Part shown: piece by piece, positions 37,183-45,852 of the stretch | Layout: the number at the start of each line of letters is the position of its first letter | How positions within the stretch are numbered: the stretch's first letter is position 1 | DNA from: Methanobacterium_B sp963825335 | GTDB lineage: Archaea > Methanobacteriota > Methanobacteria > Methanobacteriales > Methanobacteriaceae | Assembly: GCA_963825335.1 (NCBI GenBank) | Contig: CAWGSP010000001.1 | Coordinates: 744,001 to 808,000 of the forward strand | Length of the DNA: 64,000 nucleotides | Direction of reading: 5' to 3' | Translations under genes and position numbers: made by a program | Notes under the pieces: generated by a model | Told to the model about the DNA's origin: nothing | The model's input: the letters and a program-made list of their open reading frames with translations, nothing else | Database searches by the model: none

Positions 37183-37482
37183 ATGCTTGTCAAAATAATT
37201 GATTATGGCTTTTCAAAACATTTAAATAAATATTATGTGACCTATGATGTGACGGATATAGGTTCTGACGACCAGAAAATGCTTCAAGCAGAGGTCGAGG
37301 GTAAAGTAGAGTTGAATGGAAATGGTGCCATTATAACTAATTACTACGATGAAAAATACTATCCATTTGGTAGTGAAGCTGCTCAACACAGACTCGAAGA
37401 TTTTATTGCCAATGAACAGATAGAAATGACATTTTATCTGACCAGCATACTCGAAGATGAAACATTGAGTGGTGAACACTGA
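37183..37482 (+). CDS. Small unknown protein (99 aa)
   Basis: Soluble, Tyr- and Asp-rich, beta-like, family not recognised (GFSKHLNKYYVTYDVTDIGSDDQK, NYYDEKYYPFGSEAAQHRLEDFI). It follows the DUF192 gene and precedes the phosphoesterase gene on the same strand. GGAGGAAGG lies directly before two adjacent ATGs (37180 and 37183); the second is better spaced. Confidence 0.6.
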   Translation: MLVKIIDYGFSKHLNKYYVTYDVTDIGSDDQKMLQAEVEGKVELNGNGAIITNYYDEKYYPFGSEAAQHRLEDFIANEQIEMTFYLTSILEDETLSGEH

Positions 37483-37545
37483 TCCAATGATTTAATAACA
37501 AATGGATCATTGTTCAAATGACAAAATACCTAAAAGAAGTGAAAC

Positions 37546-38409
37546 ATGAAAGAATCCCCATCTTCAAAAATTAAAGCCCTGATTTTACGTCAAAAGATGC
37601 AAATGGCGATGTCGGGATTTCAAGACATTCTGGGAATGCAAGAATTCTATGCTCGAGATTTTGAGATAGTGCCAATAAATATTACCATAGAAGATTTGGA
37701 CCCTGTCTTTGACGATTATTGTATAGTCCACATCAGTGACATACACATTGGACAGTGGATCTCAGCTGAACGCCTTGAAGGAGTAGTCAATCTTGTTAAC
37801 CTACAAAAACCCGATTTAGTTGCCATAACAGGAGATTCTGTTTCTTATATTATTAATGAAGCAGTTCTCGACACATTAGGAATCCTTAAAAAACTCAAAC
37901 CAAAGGATGCTACCGTAGCAGTTCTTGGAAACCACGATCACTGGATGGGCGCAGTTGATATCCGAAAGGTCATGGATGAAAGTAATATTATCGAACTGGA
38001 AAACGATATTTACACTCTTAAAAGAGGCAATTCAATGCTCCATATAGCTGGTGTAGATAGTATAACCCTTGAAAAACATGATCTGGACGCTGTGCTTAAA
38101 AAACTTCCTGAATCCGGTCCGGCAGTATTGCTGGCGCATGAACCAGATTTTGCTGACAAGAGTTCAGCAACGGGACGATTTAGTCTACAACTTTCAGGTC
38201 ACTCTCACGGGGGCCAATTGGTGATTCCGGGTTTTGGAACACCATTCAGAGGTGCCAGATCAAGAAAATATCCACTGGGAAAATATAAGGTTGGAAACAT
38301 GATCCAGTACACTAACCGGGGCTTGGGAACCAATGTATTTTGGCTTCGTATAAACTGCCCTCCCGAGATTACGGTTATTAAACTGCACAGTTCAGTTAGG
38401 GTAAAATAA
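37546..38409 (+). CDS. Calcineurin-like metallophosphoesterase (YkuE type)
   Basis: 287 aa. The two-metal phosphoesterase motifs are complete: HISDIHIGQW, TGDSV, LGNHDHW, LLAHEPD and SGHSHGGQ. The domain order matches YkuE-like enzymes, but no membrane anchor or signal is seen, so it probably acts in the cytoplasm. Substrate unknown. AAGTGA precedes the ATG. The gap before it holds a 7-bp inverted repeat (TGATCCA/TGGATCA, 37480-37509). Confidence 0.88.
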   Translation: MKESPSSKIKALILRQKMQMAMSGFQDILGMQEFYARDFEIVPINITIEDLDPVFDDYCIVHISDIHIGQWISAERLEGVVNLVNLQKPDLVAITGDSVSYIINEAVLDTLGILKKLKPKDATVAVLGNHDHWMGAVDIRKVMDESNIIELENDIYTLKRGNSMLHIAGVDSITLEKHDLDAVLKKLPESGPAVLLAHEPDFADKSSATGRFSLQLSGHSHGGQLVIPGFGTPFRGARSRKYPLGKYKVGNMIQYTNRGLGTNVFWLRINCPPEITVIKLHSSVRVK

Positions 38410-38490
38410 ACTTCAATGAAAAAAATTTGTAATTATTATTAATTGATTAAACAAGAAAATTTAAATACATTTGAAGTGATAGGACTTTTT

Positions 38491-38814
38491 ATGAAAGCAC
38501 AAACATGGAAGAGAATTTTATATGCAGTTGGAATACTCCTACTCATATCTGGAATTTTAGGCGTAATATTGCCTCAATTAGGATTATCATTATATACATC
38601 TGTTGTATGGGCAGTATTGGGTGCTGTATTCTTGGCATTAGGCATTGGCACTACTGTGAGGAAGGTAGTACTCTATGCTGCAGGAATATTCCTGTTCATA
38701 TCTGGAATTTTAGGTTTAACATATAATCAGTTGGGGTTATCTGTCGAAAATAGCATTATATGGATAATTTTAGGGGTTCTGTTCATGTACATTAGTTACA
38801 GTGTTAAATACTGA
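38491..38814 (+). CDS. Small membrane protein built from two tandem repeats
   Basis: 107 aa, four predicted helices. Residues 8-51 and 58-101 are clear copies of one another, sharing YA.GI.L.ISGILG and QLGLS, so the gene arose by an internal duplication of a two-helix hairpin. No known family. The ATG at 38491 follows GTGATAGGA; a TTG at 38443 would add 16 residues but has no site. A T7 run follows the stop. Confidence 0.7.
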   Translation: MKAQTWKRILYAVGILLLISGILGVILPQLGLSLYTSVVWAVLGAVFLALGIGTTVRKVVLYAAGIFLFISGILGLTYNQLGLSVENSIIWIILGVLFMYISYSVKY

Positions 38815-38829
38815 TCACAAAAGCATATA

Positions 38830-38836
38830 TTTTTTT
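38830..38836 (+). terminator. T7 terminator after the duplicated membrane protein
   Basis: T7 15 nt after the stop codon, in a 52-bp convergent gap. Confidence 0.45.
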
Positions 38837-38854
38837 CAGACTAACAAAATAACT

Positions 38855-38864
38855 AAAAAAAAAA
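38855..38864 (-). terminator. T10 terminator after the HEAT-repeat gene
   Basis: A10 on the + strand, T10 in the minus transcript, 2 nt after the stop. Confidence 0.55.
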
Positions 38865-38866
38865 TA

Positions 38867-39259
38867 TTATTTTTCTTTATTTTTAATGGATTCTACTCCT
38901 AAACGTGCAATCTTTCTAACGACTGGATTTTGATCTTCAAGAGCGCCTTCAAGGGTGGAAAGTGCTCTTTTATCGGCTATTGCAGCTAGTCCAAGGGCTG
39001 CTGCGTACCGAACACTGCCTTTTTTATCTGACATCAGTTCGATAAGTGGATCGACTGCACGAGGATCAGAAAAAACAGCAAGGGATAGGGCGGCCGCTTC
39101 CTTAACGTGCCAATCTTCATCTTTCAAAGTTTTTATCAATGGTTCTACAGCTGCAGGGTCTCCTACTTCTGCAAGAAGTTCTGCAGCATCTTCTCTAACA
39201 ACCCAGTCATCATCATGAAGCTCTTTTAAGAGGAAATTCATTCCTCTACTTTCCGACAT
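38867..39259 (-). CDS. HEAT-repeat (PBS lyase-type) protein
   Basis: 130 aa made almost fully of about four HEAT-like helical repeats (for example DDWVVREDAAELLAEVGDPAAVEPL and KDEDWHVKEAAALSLAVFSDPRAVDPL). Such scaffolds mediate protein contacts; no enzyme motif is present. Despite the family name there is no reason to infer phycobilin chemistry. GGGGTGAT lies 4 nt before the ATG. Confidence 0.88.
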   Translation of the reverse strand: MSESRGMNFLLKELHDDDWVVREDAAELLAEVGDPAAVEPLIKTLKDEDWHVKEAAALSLAVFSDPRAVDPLIELMSDKKGSVRYAAALGLAAIADKRALSTLEGALEDQNPVVRKIARLGVESIKNKEK

Positions 39260-39451
39260 TAAATCACCCCTAAATTTCTAGCTAAAATGATATAAACAAA
39301 TAAATTCAGTTAATATTTTGTCTTATGATGCATTAATAATTTTAGATCATGAATGATTCTTAAGACGGTGTGTTGGCAAAGAAAATGAGAATTTCGAAGG
39401 ATATTGGTAAATTTAACTTAATTCAACAATTCCTTGTAATATTTTATTGAT

Positions 39452-40138
39452 TTAATTTTTTAACTCCGATGGATGGCCTAAAACAGTTATGCCTTCAATA
39501 TCATACAATTTTTGTGTATTCTGAATATCAATATCCCTCATGTGTATGGTAATCAATTTACCTCCGGTAACAGCTCCGAATGGGCACGCTTTCTTACAAT
39601 CACCACAACCCTTACATTTCAACAGATTTATTTCCAATCCACCCGTTATTGCATCATTTGGACAAATATCTGAAGCAGCACACAACTCACAATTCCGACA
39701 TAGGTCTAGTTCAAGTTTGGAGGGCAAAATAGTTTCTAGATCACCCTCTTTGAGATCAACTGGTATTATAAACGTTTCAACCCTTCCCTTCCCTGATTGG
39801 GCAACTGCATTGGTTATTAATGTGTCTGCTATCCCGTTGACAATTTTCCCAATGGTGTTCGAAGTTGTGGGTGAAACTATCAAGCGATCATAGGTTCCTA
39901 ATGAAAACCGTCCGGTCATTGGATAACTGGCGCGTTGATCATCTTCAAGCACGAGTTCTCTGTACTTTCCACCAGATAAACTTTTAACGGTGTCATAAAG
40001 TCCATACATCTTAAGAACTTCTTCGCCCGCCTTTGACAGTAATACCGTTACTTCGTGTTTCTTTGAAAGTAAAACTAATATTTCAACACTTTCTTGGAGT
40101 AAATGTCCGGCTCCTGTGATTCCCCAAGCAATTTTCAT
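39452..40138 (-). CDS. DmrB/MJ0208-type archaeal flavoprotein with ferredoxin domain
   Basis: 228 aa. An FMN flavoprotein domain (MKIAWGITGAGHLLQES, VSPTTSNTIGKIVNGIADTLITNAVAQSGKG) is followed by two 4Fe-4S motifs, CRNCELCAASDICP and CKGCGDCKKACPFGAV. This fused form is the archaeal flavoprotein family that includes dihydromethanopterin reductase DmrB. It would reduce dihydromethanopterin to the active C1 carrier. It lies 48 bp downstream of glyA, whose product uses that carrier in this group, which supports the assignment. AGGAG precedes the ATG. Confidence 0.78.
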   Translation of the reverse strand: MKIAWGITGAGHLLQESVEILVLLSKKHEVTVLLSKAGEEVLKMYGLYDTVKSLSGGKYRELVLEDDQRASYPMTGRFSLGTYDRLIVSPTTSNTIGKIVNGIADTLITNAVAQSGKGRVETFIIPVDLKEGDLETILPSKLELDLCRNCELCAASDICPNDAITGGLEINLLKCKGCGDCKKACPFGAVTGGKLITIHMRDIDIQNTQKLYDIEGITVLGHPSELKN

Positions 40139-40171
40139 ACATTTGCTCCTTTTAGATTAGGATTAGATATT

Positions 40172-40179
40172 AAAAAAAA
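40172..40179 (-). terminator. T8 tract between glyA and the DmrB-like gene
   Basis: A8 on the + strand, 7 nt after the glyA stop. It may end or partly end the glyA transcript before the flavoprotein gene. Confidence 0.45.
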
Positions 40180-40186
40180 TAATGAG

Positions 40187-41455
40187 TTAGAAGTCTACGT
40201 AATTGTAAGCTTCGTCTTCTTTGAATGCATAGTGTACTCTGTTGTGTTGGCCAATGAATTCGGTAACCTCTGTTTTTACATTTTCACCATCCATTGCAAC
40301 CTTCTTGATGAATTCTGCTATGGTTGTCATGTCAGATTCTTTTAACCCGCGTCTGGTTATTTCTTGTGTTCCAATACGGATACCTGAAGGGTCATCTGAG
40401 CGGTTCACATCATCCCATGGGAATAGGTTTTTGTTTAGAATTATATTATTGGCTTCAAAGTCCTTAGCAAGCTTTGCAGCTCTTCCAATATTTGATACAT
40501 CCATTGCTAACTGATGGGATTCTGTGAATCCCTGATCTTCACAGAGCACTTTGAATCCAAGTTCGTAAAGGGCCTGAGCCAAAGCTTTTGCATTTTTAAT
40601 TATCTGTTCAGCATATGCACTTCCAAATTCTAACATTTCAGAGGTTGCTATACCAAGGGCTGCAAGATGGTGCAGGTGGTGATTGCTTACAACACCAGGG
40701 AAAACTGCATCATCTATTTTACGGGCAATATCCTCTTTGCACAGGATTATACCTCCCTGAGGGCCGGGGAAAGTTTTATGCGTACTTCCTACTAGCAAGT
40801 CTGCCCCTTCTTTGAGTGGGTCTTGGAAGCATCCTCCTGCAATCAAACCGAGTACATGTGCCCCGTCGTACATGACCTTTGCACCCACTTCGTCTGCTGC
40901 TTCTCTAGCTTCTTCAACAGGATGGGGAAACAGGAAAAGGCTGCCGCCGAGAAGTACAATTTCCGGTTTATTCTTGATTATATCCTTTTTCATTTCATCT
41001 GCATCTATATTCATTTTAGATTCATCGAAGGGATGTGGAGATATTTTTAAACCCCTTATACCTGCTGCACTCACATTAGCATGACTGATATGTCCGCCTA
41101 CTGGCACTTCAAGAGCCATCAAAGAATCACCGGGTTTTGCCAGAGCAAAGAATCCTGCCATATTTGCTACTACCCCTGATATTGGCTGCACATTGGCATG
41201 TTCTGCATTAAATATTTTCTTTGAAAGAGCTACTGTGATATCCTCTATTTCATCGACATATTTACAGCCTTCATACAGTCTACATCCAGAAATACCCTCA
41301 GCATATCTATGAGAAAGATCCGAAGCCATGGCTTCTCTAACAGTTGTACTTGTTATATTTTCACTTGCTATGAGATTTATACTATTCTCCATCCAATTAT
41401 GATGCTCTTTGGTTAATTCTTTTATTTTAAGAGCGTATTCTTCGTTTTTATACAT
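40187..41455 (-). CDS. glyA: Serine hydroxymethyltransferase
   Basis: Interconverts serine and glycine while passing a C1 unit to the pterin carrier (tetrahydromethanopterin in this archaeal group). 422 aa, normal. PLP lysine in VGSTHKTFPGPQGG, with SHRYAEG, GCRLYEGCKYVDEIE, and YDGAHVLGLIAGG. GGAGG precedes the ATG by about 9 nt, and a TATA box (41509-41516) suits a start near 41485. A DmrB-like gene follows. Confidence 0.95.
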   Translation of the reverse strand: MYKNEEYALKIKELTKEHHNWMENSINLIASENITSTTVREAMASDLSHRYAEGISGCRLYEGCKYVDEIEDITVALSKKIFNAEHANVQPISGVVANMAGFFALAKPGDSLMALEVPVGGHISHANVSAAGIRGLKISPHPFDESKMNIDADEMKKDIIKNKPEIVLLGGSLFLFPHPVEEAREAADEVGAKVMYDGAHVLGLIAGGCFQDPLKEGADLLVGSTHKTFPGPQGGIILCKEDIARKIDDAVFPGVVSNHHLHHLAALGIATSEMLEFGSAYAEQIIKNAKALAQALYELGFKVLCEDQGFTESHQLAMDVSNIGRAAKLAKDFEANNIILNKNLFPWDDVNRSDDPSGIRIGTQEITRRGLKESDMTTIAEFIKKVAMDGENVKTEVTEFIGQHNRVHYAFKEDEAYNYVDF

Positions 41456-41508
41456 AAATTAGGCCTCCAATAAACATTAATAATTTCAATAGCTTGCACT
41501 GATCTAGT

Positions 41509-41516
41509 GTATAAAA
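41509..41516 (-). promoter_or_regulatory. TATA box of glyA
   Basis: Reads TTTTATAC on the minus strand. Predicted start near 41485; leader about 30 nt. Confidence 0.45.
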
Positions 41517-41608
41517 TTTATGAAATAAATACTTTCAAAAATAACAGCCAAGCTAATATTACCGACAATTGTAAAAAAATTGAGTGTGATAAAAAAAAGT
41601 TTATAATT

Positions 41609-42301
41609 TTATTTAGCAAGTGATTTCTTGAAAAATGTTTTGGTCTGCATTTCCTTCAAGTTTTCCAATATTCTTTCAATATCTGCTGCTGGAATTGTTA
41701 CCATTACATCATCAGGATCTAGATCCATATTGTTCCTAGAACCTATGTCCCCAAAACCGTAGGTTACTTTACCTGTTACGTACGGCACACCTGCCATTGA
41801 ACTGCATATAGGTCCAGAATCAGCTCCTAAACCATGGGCTCCGGAATCATATGCATTTGCGTGCAATATTGTCATTGCTTGCTCTGATTTGCATACAACA
41901 AATATGAGGTCTGGTTCAAAATCTGCTTTTATCAAAGGGGCAAATATTATTGCACTGAATATTTCGGGTTCTATATTGATATTATTCTGCCAAGACCTTT
42001 GAACTGCGGGTATACTTTTATATACACCTGCAGGTACTAAAAATGCGCCTGTCTGCATGTTTTTCGGAAGCTGTTTTCGATCCTTCATACCAGAATATCT
42101 CATTCCGCCCATGCATTCTTCCTCTTCGGCAGTTGAATAGAAAATTTCACCATTCAATGCTTTATCTAATTTGGTACAAAATCTTGATTTGGTTTTTTCC
42201 TTTTCAATATCCTTTGGTTCTCTCATGGACCATTTAATAGCTACAGGTTCTTTTTCAAGTTTCAATATATCTTTAAGTTCTTTCCCCATTTCTTGATACA
42301 A
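41609..42301 (-). CDS. DUF169 family protein
   Basis: 230 aa, soluble. It has the DUF169 layout: VAIKWSMREP at the start, STAEEEECMGGMRYSGM with a conserved Cys, FAPLIKADFEPDLIFVVCKSEQAM, and ADSGPICSSMAGVPYVTGKVTYGFGDIGSR. Function of the family is unknown; it is common in methanogens. The most likely start is a TTG at 42301 with AGGTGA 5 nt upstream; a GTG at 42310 overlaps that site and an ATG at 42289 is also in frame. Confidence 0.85.
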   Translation of the reverse strand: MYQEMGKELKDILKLEKEPVAIKWSMREPKDIEKEKTKSRFCTKLDKALNGEIFYSTAEEEECMGGMRYSGMKDRKQLPKNMQTGAFLVPAGVYKSIPAVQRSWQNNINIEPEIFSAIIFAPLIKADFEPDLIFVVCKSEQAMTILHANAYDSGAHGLGADSGPICSSMAGVPYVTGKVTYGFGDIGSRNNMDLDPDDVMVTIPAADIERILENLKEMQTKTFFKKSLAK

Positions 42302-42337
42302 CTTTTTCACCTTCTATTATTTACTAGGGTAAGCAGT

Positions 42338-42345
42338 GGTATAAA
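42338..42345 (-). promoter_or_regulatory. TATA box of the DUF169 gene
   Basis: Reads TTTATACC on the minus strand, 37-44 bp before the TTG start. Confidence 0.4.
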
Positions 42346-42465
42346 TTTTTTAATCAAAGAATGCAATCGACAGTAATCATGATGGTCCTGTTTGATCCTT
42401 AATATGATTCATTGGATCATTAAATCTGTAATTAAAATAAAAATAGACAACTGTGCAATAAATTT

Positions 42466-42473
42466 AAAAAAAA
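42466..42473 (-). terminator. T8 terminator after hdrA
   Basis: A8 on the + strand, 26 nt past the hdrA stop. Confidence 0.5.
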
Positions 42474-42499
42474 TATAAAGATTGAAAGGGGATTAACCC

Positions 42500-44479
42500 T
42501 TATTTACCACTGTTCATGGCGGCTTCAATCTGAGCAAATATCTGGTTGGTTTTGAAGTGTGCTTGGTCTAGTGCACCTGATGGACATGCTGCTACACATG
42601 TTCCACAGCCTTTACAGAGAGCTATGTTAACGTGTGCTTGTTCATCAATTCTTTCGATAGCACCGTATGGGCAGAGTTCAATACAAACTTCGCATCCACC
42701 GCATACATCTTCATCAACAGATGCAATGATAGGTTCAATTTCTACTTCTCCCTTGATCATTGGTATTGCTGCTCTGGCTGCTGCACCTGATCCTTGTGCA
42801 ACTGCGTCAGGAATATCTTTAGGTCCCTGAGAAACACCAGCTAAGTAAATACCGTCTGTTAATGTGTCAACAGGCCTGAGTTTTGGGTGAGCTTCCATAA
42901 AGAAACCGTCTGCACTTTTTGACAGAGTTAATGTCTGTCTGAGTTGTTCCATACCTTCAGGTGGCTGTAGACCTACAGAAAGAACAACCATGTCGTAGTC
43001 GTATTCTGTGACTTTACCTAGTAGGGTGTCTTCTGACCTGATGGTTAATGTTTGGTCAGGGTTTTCGAGTACAGTAGCTGGTCGGCCTCTTATGAATTTG
43101 ATACCGTATTTCTCCTGTGAACGTTTGTAGAATTCTTCAAATCCTTTACCGAACGCCCTTATATCCATGTAGTAAATAGTAACTTCTGTGTCAGGTTCGT
43201 GGTCTAATATGAGCTGAGCATTTTTCATTGCGTACATACAGCAAACCCTTGAACAGTAAGGTTTGTCTATCTGTTCATCCCTCGATCCAACACACTGGAT
43301 GAATGCTACACTTTTTGGTATTTTACCGTCTGATGGTTTTACAACGTGTCCCTGTGTAGGGCCAGATGCATTTATGTATCTTTCAAGTTCAAGACCTGTA
43401 ACAACGTTTTCAGCTGCACCGTAAGCCCATTCTTTTTTCTCTGTAGGGTCGTATGGGTCGTAACCTGTTGCAACGACAATGGTACCAACGTCGAGTTCTA
43501 TGGTTTCTGGTTGCTGGTCGTGTTTTATTGCTTTGTTACCGCATACTTGGTCGCATAGTTTACATTCAATACAGTAATCCTTATCTATGGTTGCACATAG
43601 AGGAACTGCCTGTGGGAATGGGATGTATGTTGCTTTAACCATACCAACACCTTCATCGAAGTAGTTTGGTATTTCTATTGGGCATACTTCAGTACAGCTT
43701 CCGCAACCAGTACACACAGATTCGTCTATGTAACGTGGTTTCTTCTCTACTTCCACCTTGAAATTACCTATGTAACCGTCTACTTTTTTAACTTCAGCAT
43801 AGCTTATGAGTTCGATGTTATCGTGTTTTCCTACATCCACCATTTTTGGTGCGAGGATACACATTGAACAATCGAGTGTTGGGAAAGTTTTGTCCAGCTG
43901 GGCCATTCTTCCACCTATTGTAGGTTGTTTCTCAACCAAATAAGTCTTGAATCCCATGTCTGCTAGATCTAGTGCTGATTGAATTCCAGCTACCCCTCCA
44001 CCTATAACTAGAGCTTTGTCTGTTACAGATACAGATTCAGATATTAATGGTTCTAATAATCTGGCTTTTGCAACGGCCATTCTTACGAGATCCTTAGCTT
44101 TTTCTGTTGCTGCTTCTGGTTCATTCTGGTGAACCCATGAATCATGTTCCCTTAAGTTAGCGAATTCGAAAAGGAATGGATTTAATCCTGCTTCTTTAAC
44201 AGCTCTTCTGAATGTTGGTTCGTGGAGCCTTGGTGAACATGCTGCTACTACTACTCTGTTTAAACCCTTTGCTTTAATATCATTCTGGATCATTTCTTGT
44301 CCAGGGTCTGAACAGAAGTATTTATAGTCTTCTGCTGCCACAACGTTTGGAAGTGTTGCTGCATACTCTTTTACTGCTTCTACGTCTACTACACCACCGA
44401 TGTTAATACCACAGTGGCATACGTATACTCCGACTTTTGGTTCTTCGGTTGTTGTTTCTTGCTTTTTTTCATCTGCCAT
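42500..44479 (-). CDS. hdrA: CoB-CoM heterodisulfide reductase iron-sulfur subunit A
   Basis: Flavin-bifurcating subunit of the soluble heterodisulfide reductase complex, which reduces CoM-S-S-CoB and ferredoxin. 659 aa. N-terminal Cys region (YVCHCGINIGGVVDVEAVKEY), FAD site VIGGGVAGIQSALDLADMG, the cysteine motif DCSMCILAPKM, and four ferredoxin motifs: CTGCGSCTEVCP, CIECKLCDQVC, CGGCEVCIELCP and CKGCGTCVAACP. All are Cys; no in-frame UGA for selenocysteine is present. hdrBC are not adjacent, as is usual in Methanobacteriales. AGGTGAT lies before the ATG. Confidence 0.97.
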   Translation of the reverse strand: MADEKKQETTTEEPKVGVYVCHCGINIGGVVDVEAVKEYAATLPNVVAAEDYKYFCSDPGQEMIQNDIKAKGLNRVVVAACSPRLHEPTFRRAVKEAGLNPFLFEFANLREHDSWVHQNEPEAATEKAKDLVRMAVAKARLLEPLISESVSVTDKALVIGGGVAGIQSALDLADMGFKTYLVEKQPTIGGRMAQLDKTFPTLDCSMCILAPKMVDVGKHDNIELISYAEVKKVDGYIGNFKVEVEKKPRYIDESVCTGCGSCTEVCPIEIPNYFDEGVGMVKATYIPFPQAVPLCATIDKDYCIECKLCDQVCGNKAIKHDQQPETIELDVGTIVVATGYDPYDPTEKKEWAYGAAENVVTGLELERYINASGPTQGHVVKPSDGKIPKSVAFIQCVGSRDEQIDKPYCSRVCCMYAMKNAQLILDHEPDTEVTIYYMDIRAFGKGFEEFYKRSQEKYGIKFIRGRPATVLENPDQTLTIRSEDTLLGKVTEYDYDMVVLSVGLQPPEGMEQLRQTLTLSKSADGFFMEAHPKLRPVDTLTDGIYLAGVSQGPKDIPDAVAQGSGAAARAAIPMIKGEVEIEPIIASVDEDVCGGCEVCIELCPYGAIERIDEQAHVNIALCKGCGTCVAACPSGALDQAHFKTNQIFAQIEAAMNSGK

Positions 44480-44831
44480 TCGATCACCTATTCTATAAAT
44501 TCAATGATAGATTATCTTATCCTTAATGTGTAGGGTCTATCAATTGTATAAATAAAGTTTTCTATTTATTTTTTTATACAAAGTATATATGATAGAAATT
44601 TTTTTGGGCTTTAAATGAGTTTAAATCCTGTTTATCGTACCAATTTTTAATTAAATTTTAATGTGGTATGAATCATTTTTAACACTCTTGATATCAACTA
44701 TCATGGAATAGGTCCATATTTAAATTACTCTTAAACATGATTATTTATCTTATTTTTTTCAGATTATTCGGCCAGATATTTCAGATATCTTGTATCATAA
44801 GTGTTAAATCAGATAGATTAATCAAAATAGA
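44480..44831. other. Gap between hdrA and the AEC transporter gene
   Basis: 352 bp, AT-rich. It holds the hdrA promoter, with a TATA-like ATTTATACAA on the minus strand at 44544-44553, and the 3' flank of the upstream AEC gene. No RNA gene or good ORF was seen. Confidence 0.5.
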
Positions 44832-45734
44832 TCATACAAGGGATATCAATATGGGTAATGATATCATGCTCAGGACTGTACTTAAAAATATTGCTGCTGC
44901 TGCCACTTTAACATCTAAATCATAACTCGCTGCAAGCACAAGACTCAGCATAGCGGAGGGCATTCCTGCTTCTACCAGAGTAACTGTTTTCCCGAGACCT
45001 GTCAAGCCTAAAATATATATCAATAAAAGTGCTATTATGGGGGATATTAACAGCCTTACAACAGATACCGATACTGCAGGTCCTAGATAATTTTTTAATC
45101 CCCCAACTTCTAGTGACAGTCCGAGTGAAATCATTATGATTGGAATTGCTGCATCACTTAAGTATTTCAAAACATCTAATGTAACAAATCCAAGGTTAAA
45201 ATGTAACAAGTTGGTCAAAATTCCGAGTATTATACCCCAGATAGGGGGAAATAATATGGTTCTTTTTAATACAGACCTTAACTGGCCACCGAATAAAAAA
45301 ATGAAAAGGATTCCAAGGGCCAAAAACAGTATGGTCGAACCCATATCGTAGAAAACAGCCCTTACAAGTCCTTCTGTACCAAAAATCCCAAGTACAACTG
45401 GATAACCTAAAAATCCCGAGTTAAAAAGTGTTGAAGTACCAACTAATGTCCATGTGGTCTTTTTGGAGTAACCCCTGATCCTTGAGAAGACGTATACGAT
45501 CAATCCACAAGATATGCCGGTGATAATACAGATTAGTGTTATTGGGGCTAATATTCGGATATTAGATAGATCTGCACCGTACATTGCGAGAAAAATTAGC
45601 GAGGGTATGGCAATATTTATAACAATTTTGTTGAGTGTTCTTGAGTCTTCTGCTTTCAATAGTCCTATTCTCTTAGCAGCATATCCTATTATTATCAGTA
45701 TTATGATGGTCAGAATGGTTTCAGTTGAACTCAT
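44832..45734 (-). CDS. AEC-family (auxin efflux carrier-type) transporter
   Basis: 300 aa with about ten hydrophobic helices in two five-helix halves, matching the AEC/BART superfamily: KIVINIAIPSLIF in helix 2, STLFNSGFLGYPVVLGIFG in the first half, and VTLVEAGMPSAMLSLVLAASYDLD in the second. Members export organic acids or other metabolites; the substrate is unknown. No clear ribosome binding site. It lies 118 bp downstream of radA on the same strand, behind radA's oligo-T run. Confidence 0.88.
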   Translation of the reverse strand: MSSTETILTIIILIIIGYAAKRIGLLKAEDSRTLNKIVINIAIPSLIFLAMYGADLSNIRILAPITLICIITGISCGLIVYVFSRIRGYSKKTTWTLVGTSTLFNSGFLGYPVVLGIFGTEGLVRAVFYDMGSTILFLALGILFIFLFGGQLRSVLKRTILFPPIWGIILGILTNLLHFNLGFVTLDVLKYLSDAAIPIIMISLGLSLEVGGLKNYLGPAVSVSVVRLLISPIIALLLIYILGLTGLGKTVTLVEAGMPSAMLSLVLAASYDLDVKVAAAAIFLSTVLSMISLPILISLV

Positions 45735-45825
45735 TTTATCTCAGATGTTATATTGGGATGATCACATAAATCAATGATCAGAATAATATTCAAATTATGA
45801 TACGAAAGTCATAATCAACGAATCT

Positions 45826-45833
45826 AAAAAAAA
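45826..45833 (-). terminator. T8 terminator after radA
   Basis: A8 on the + strand, 19 nt past the radA stop. Confidence 0.5.
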
Positions 45834-45852
45834 TAAAAACTGATGAAGGTTA

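Noticed and set aside
42500..44479. Selenocysteine in HdrA
   Set aside because: The cluster motif reads CSMC with ordinary Cys codons, and no in-frame TGA occurs.
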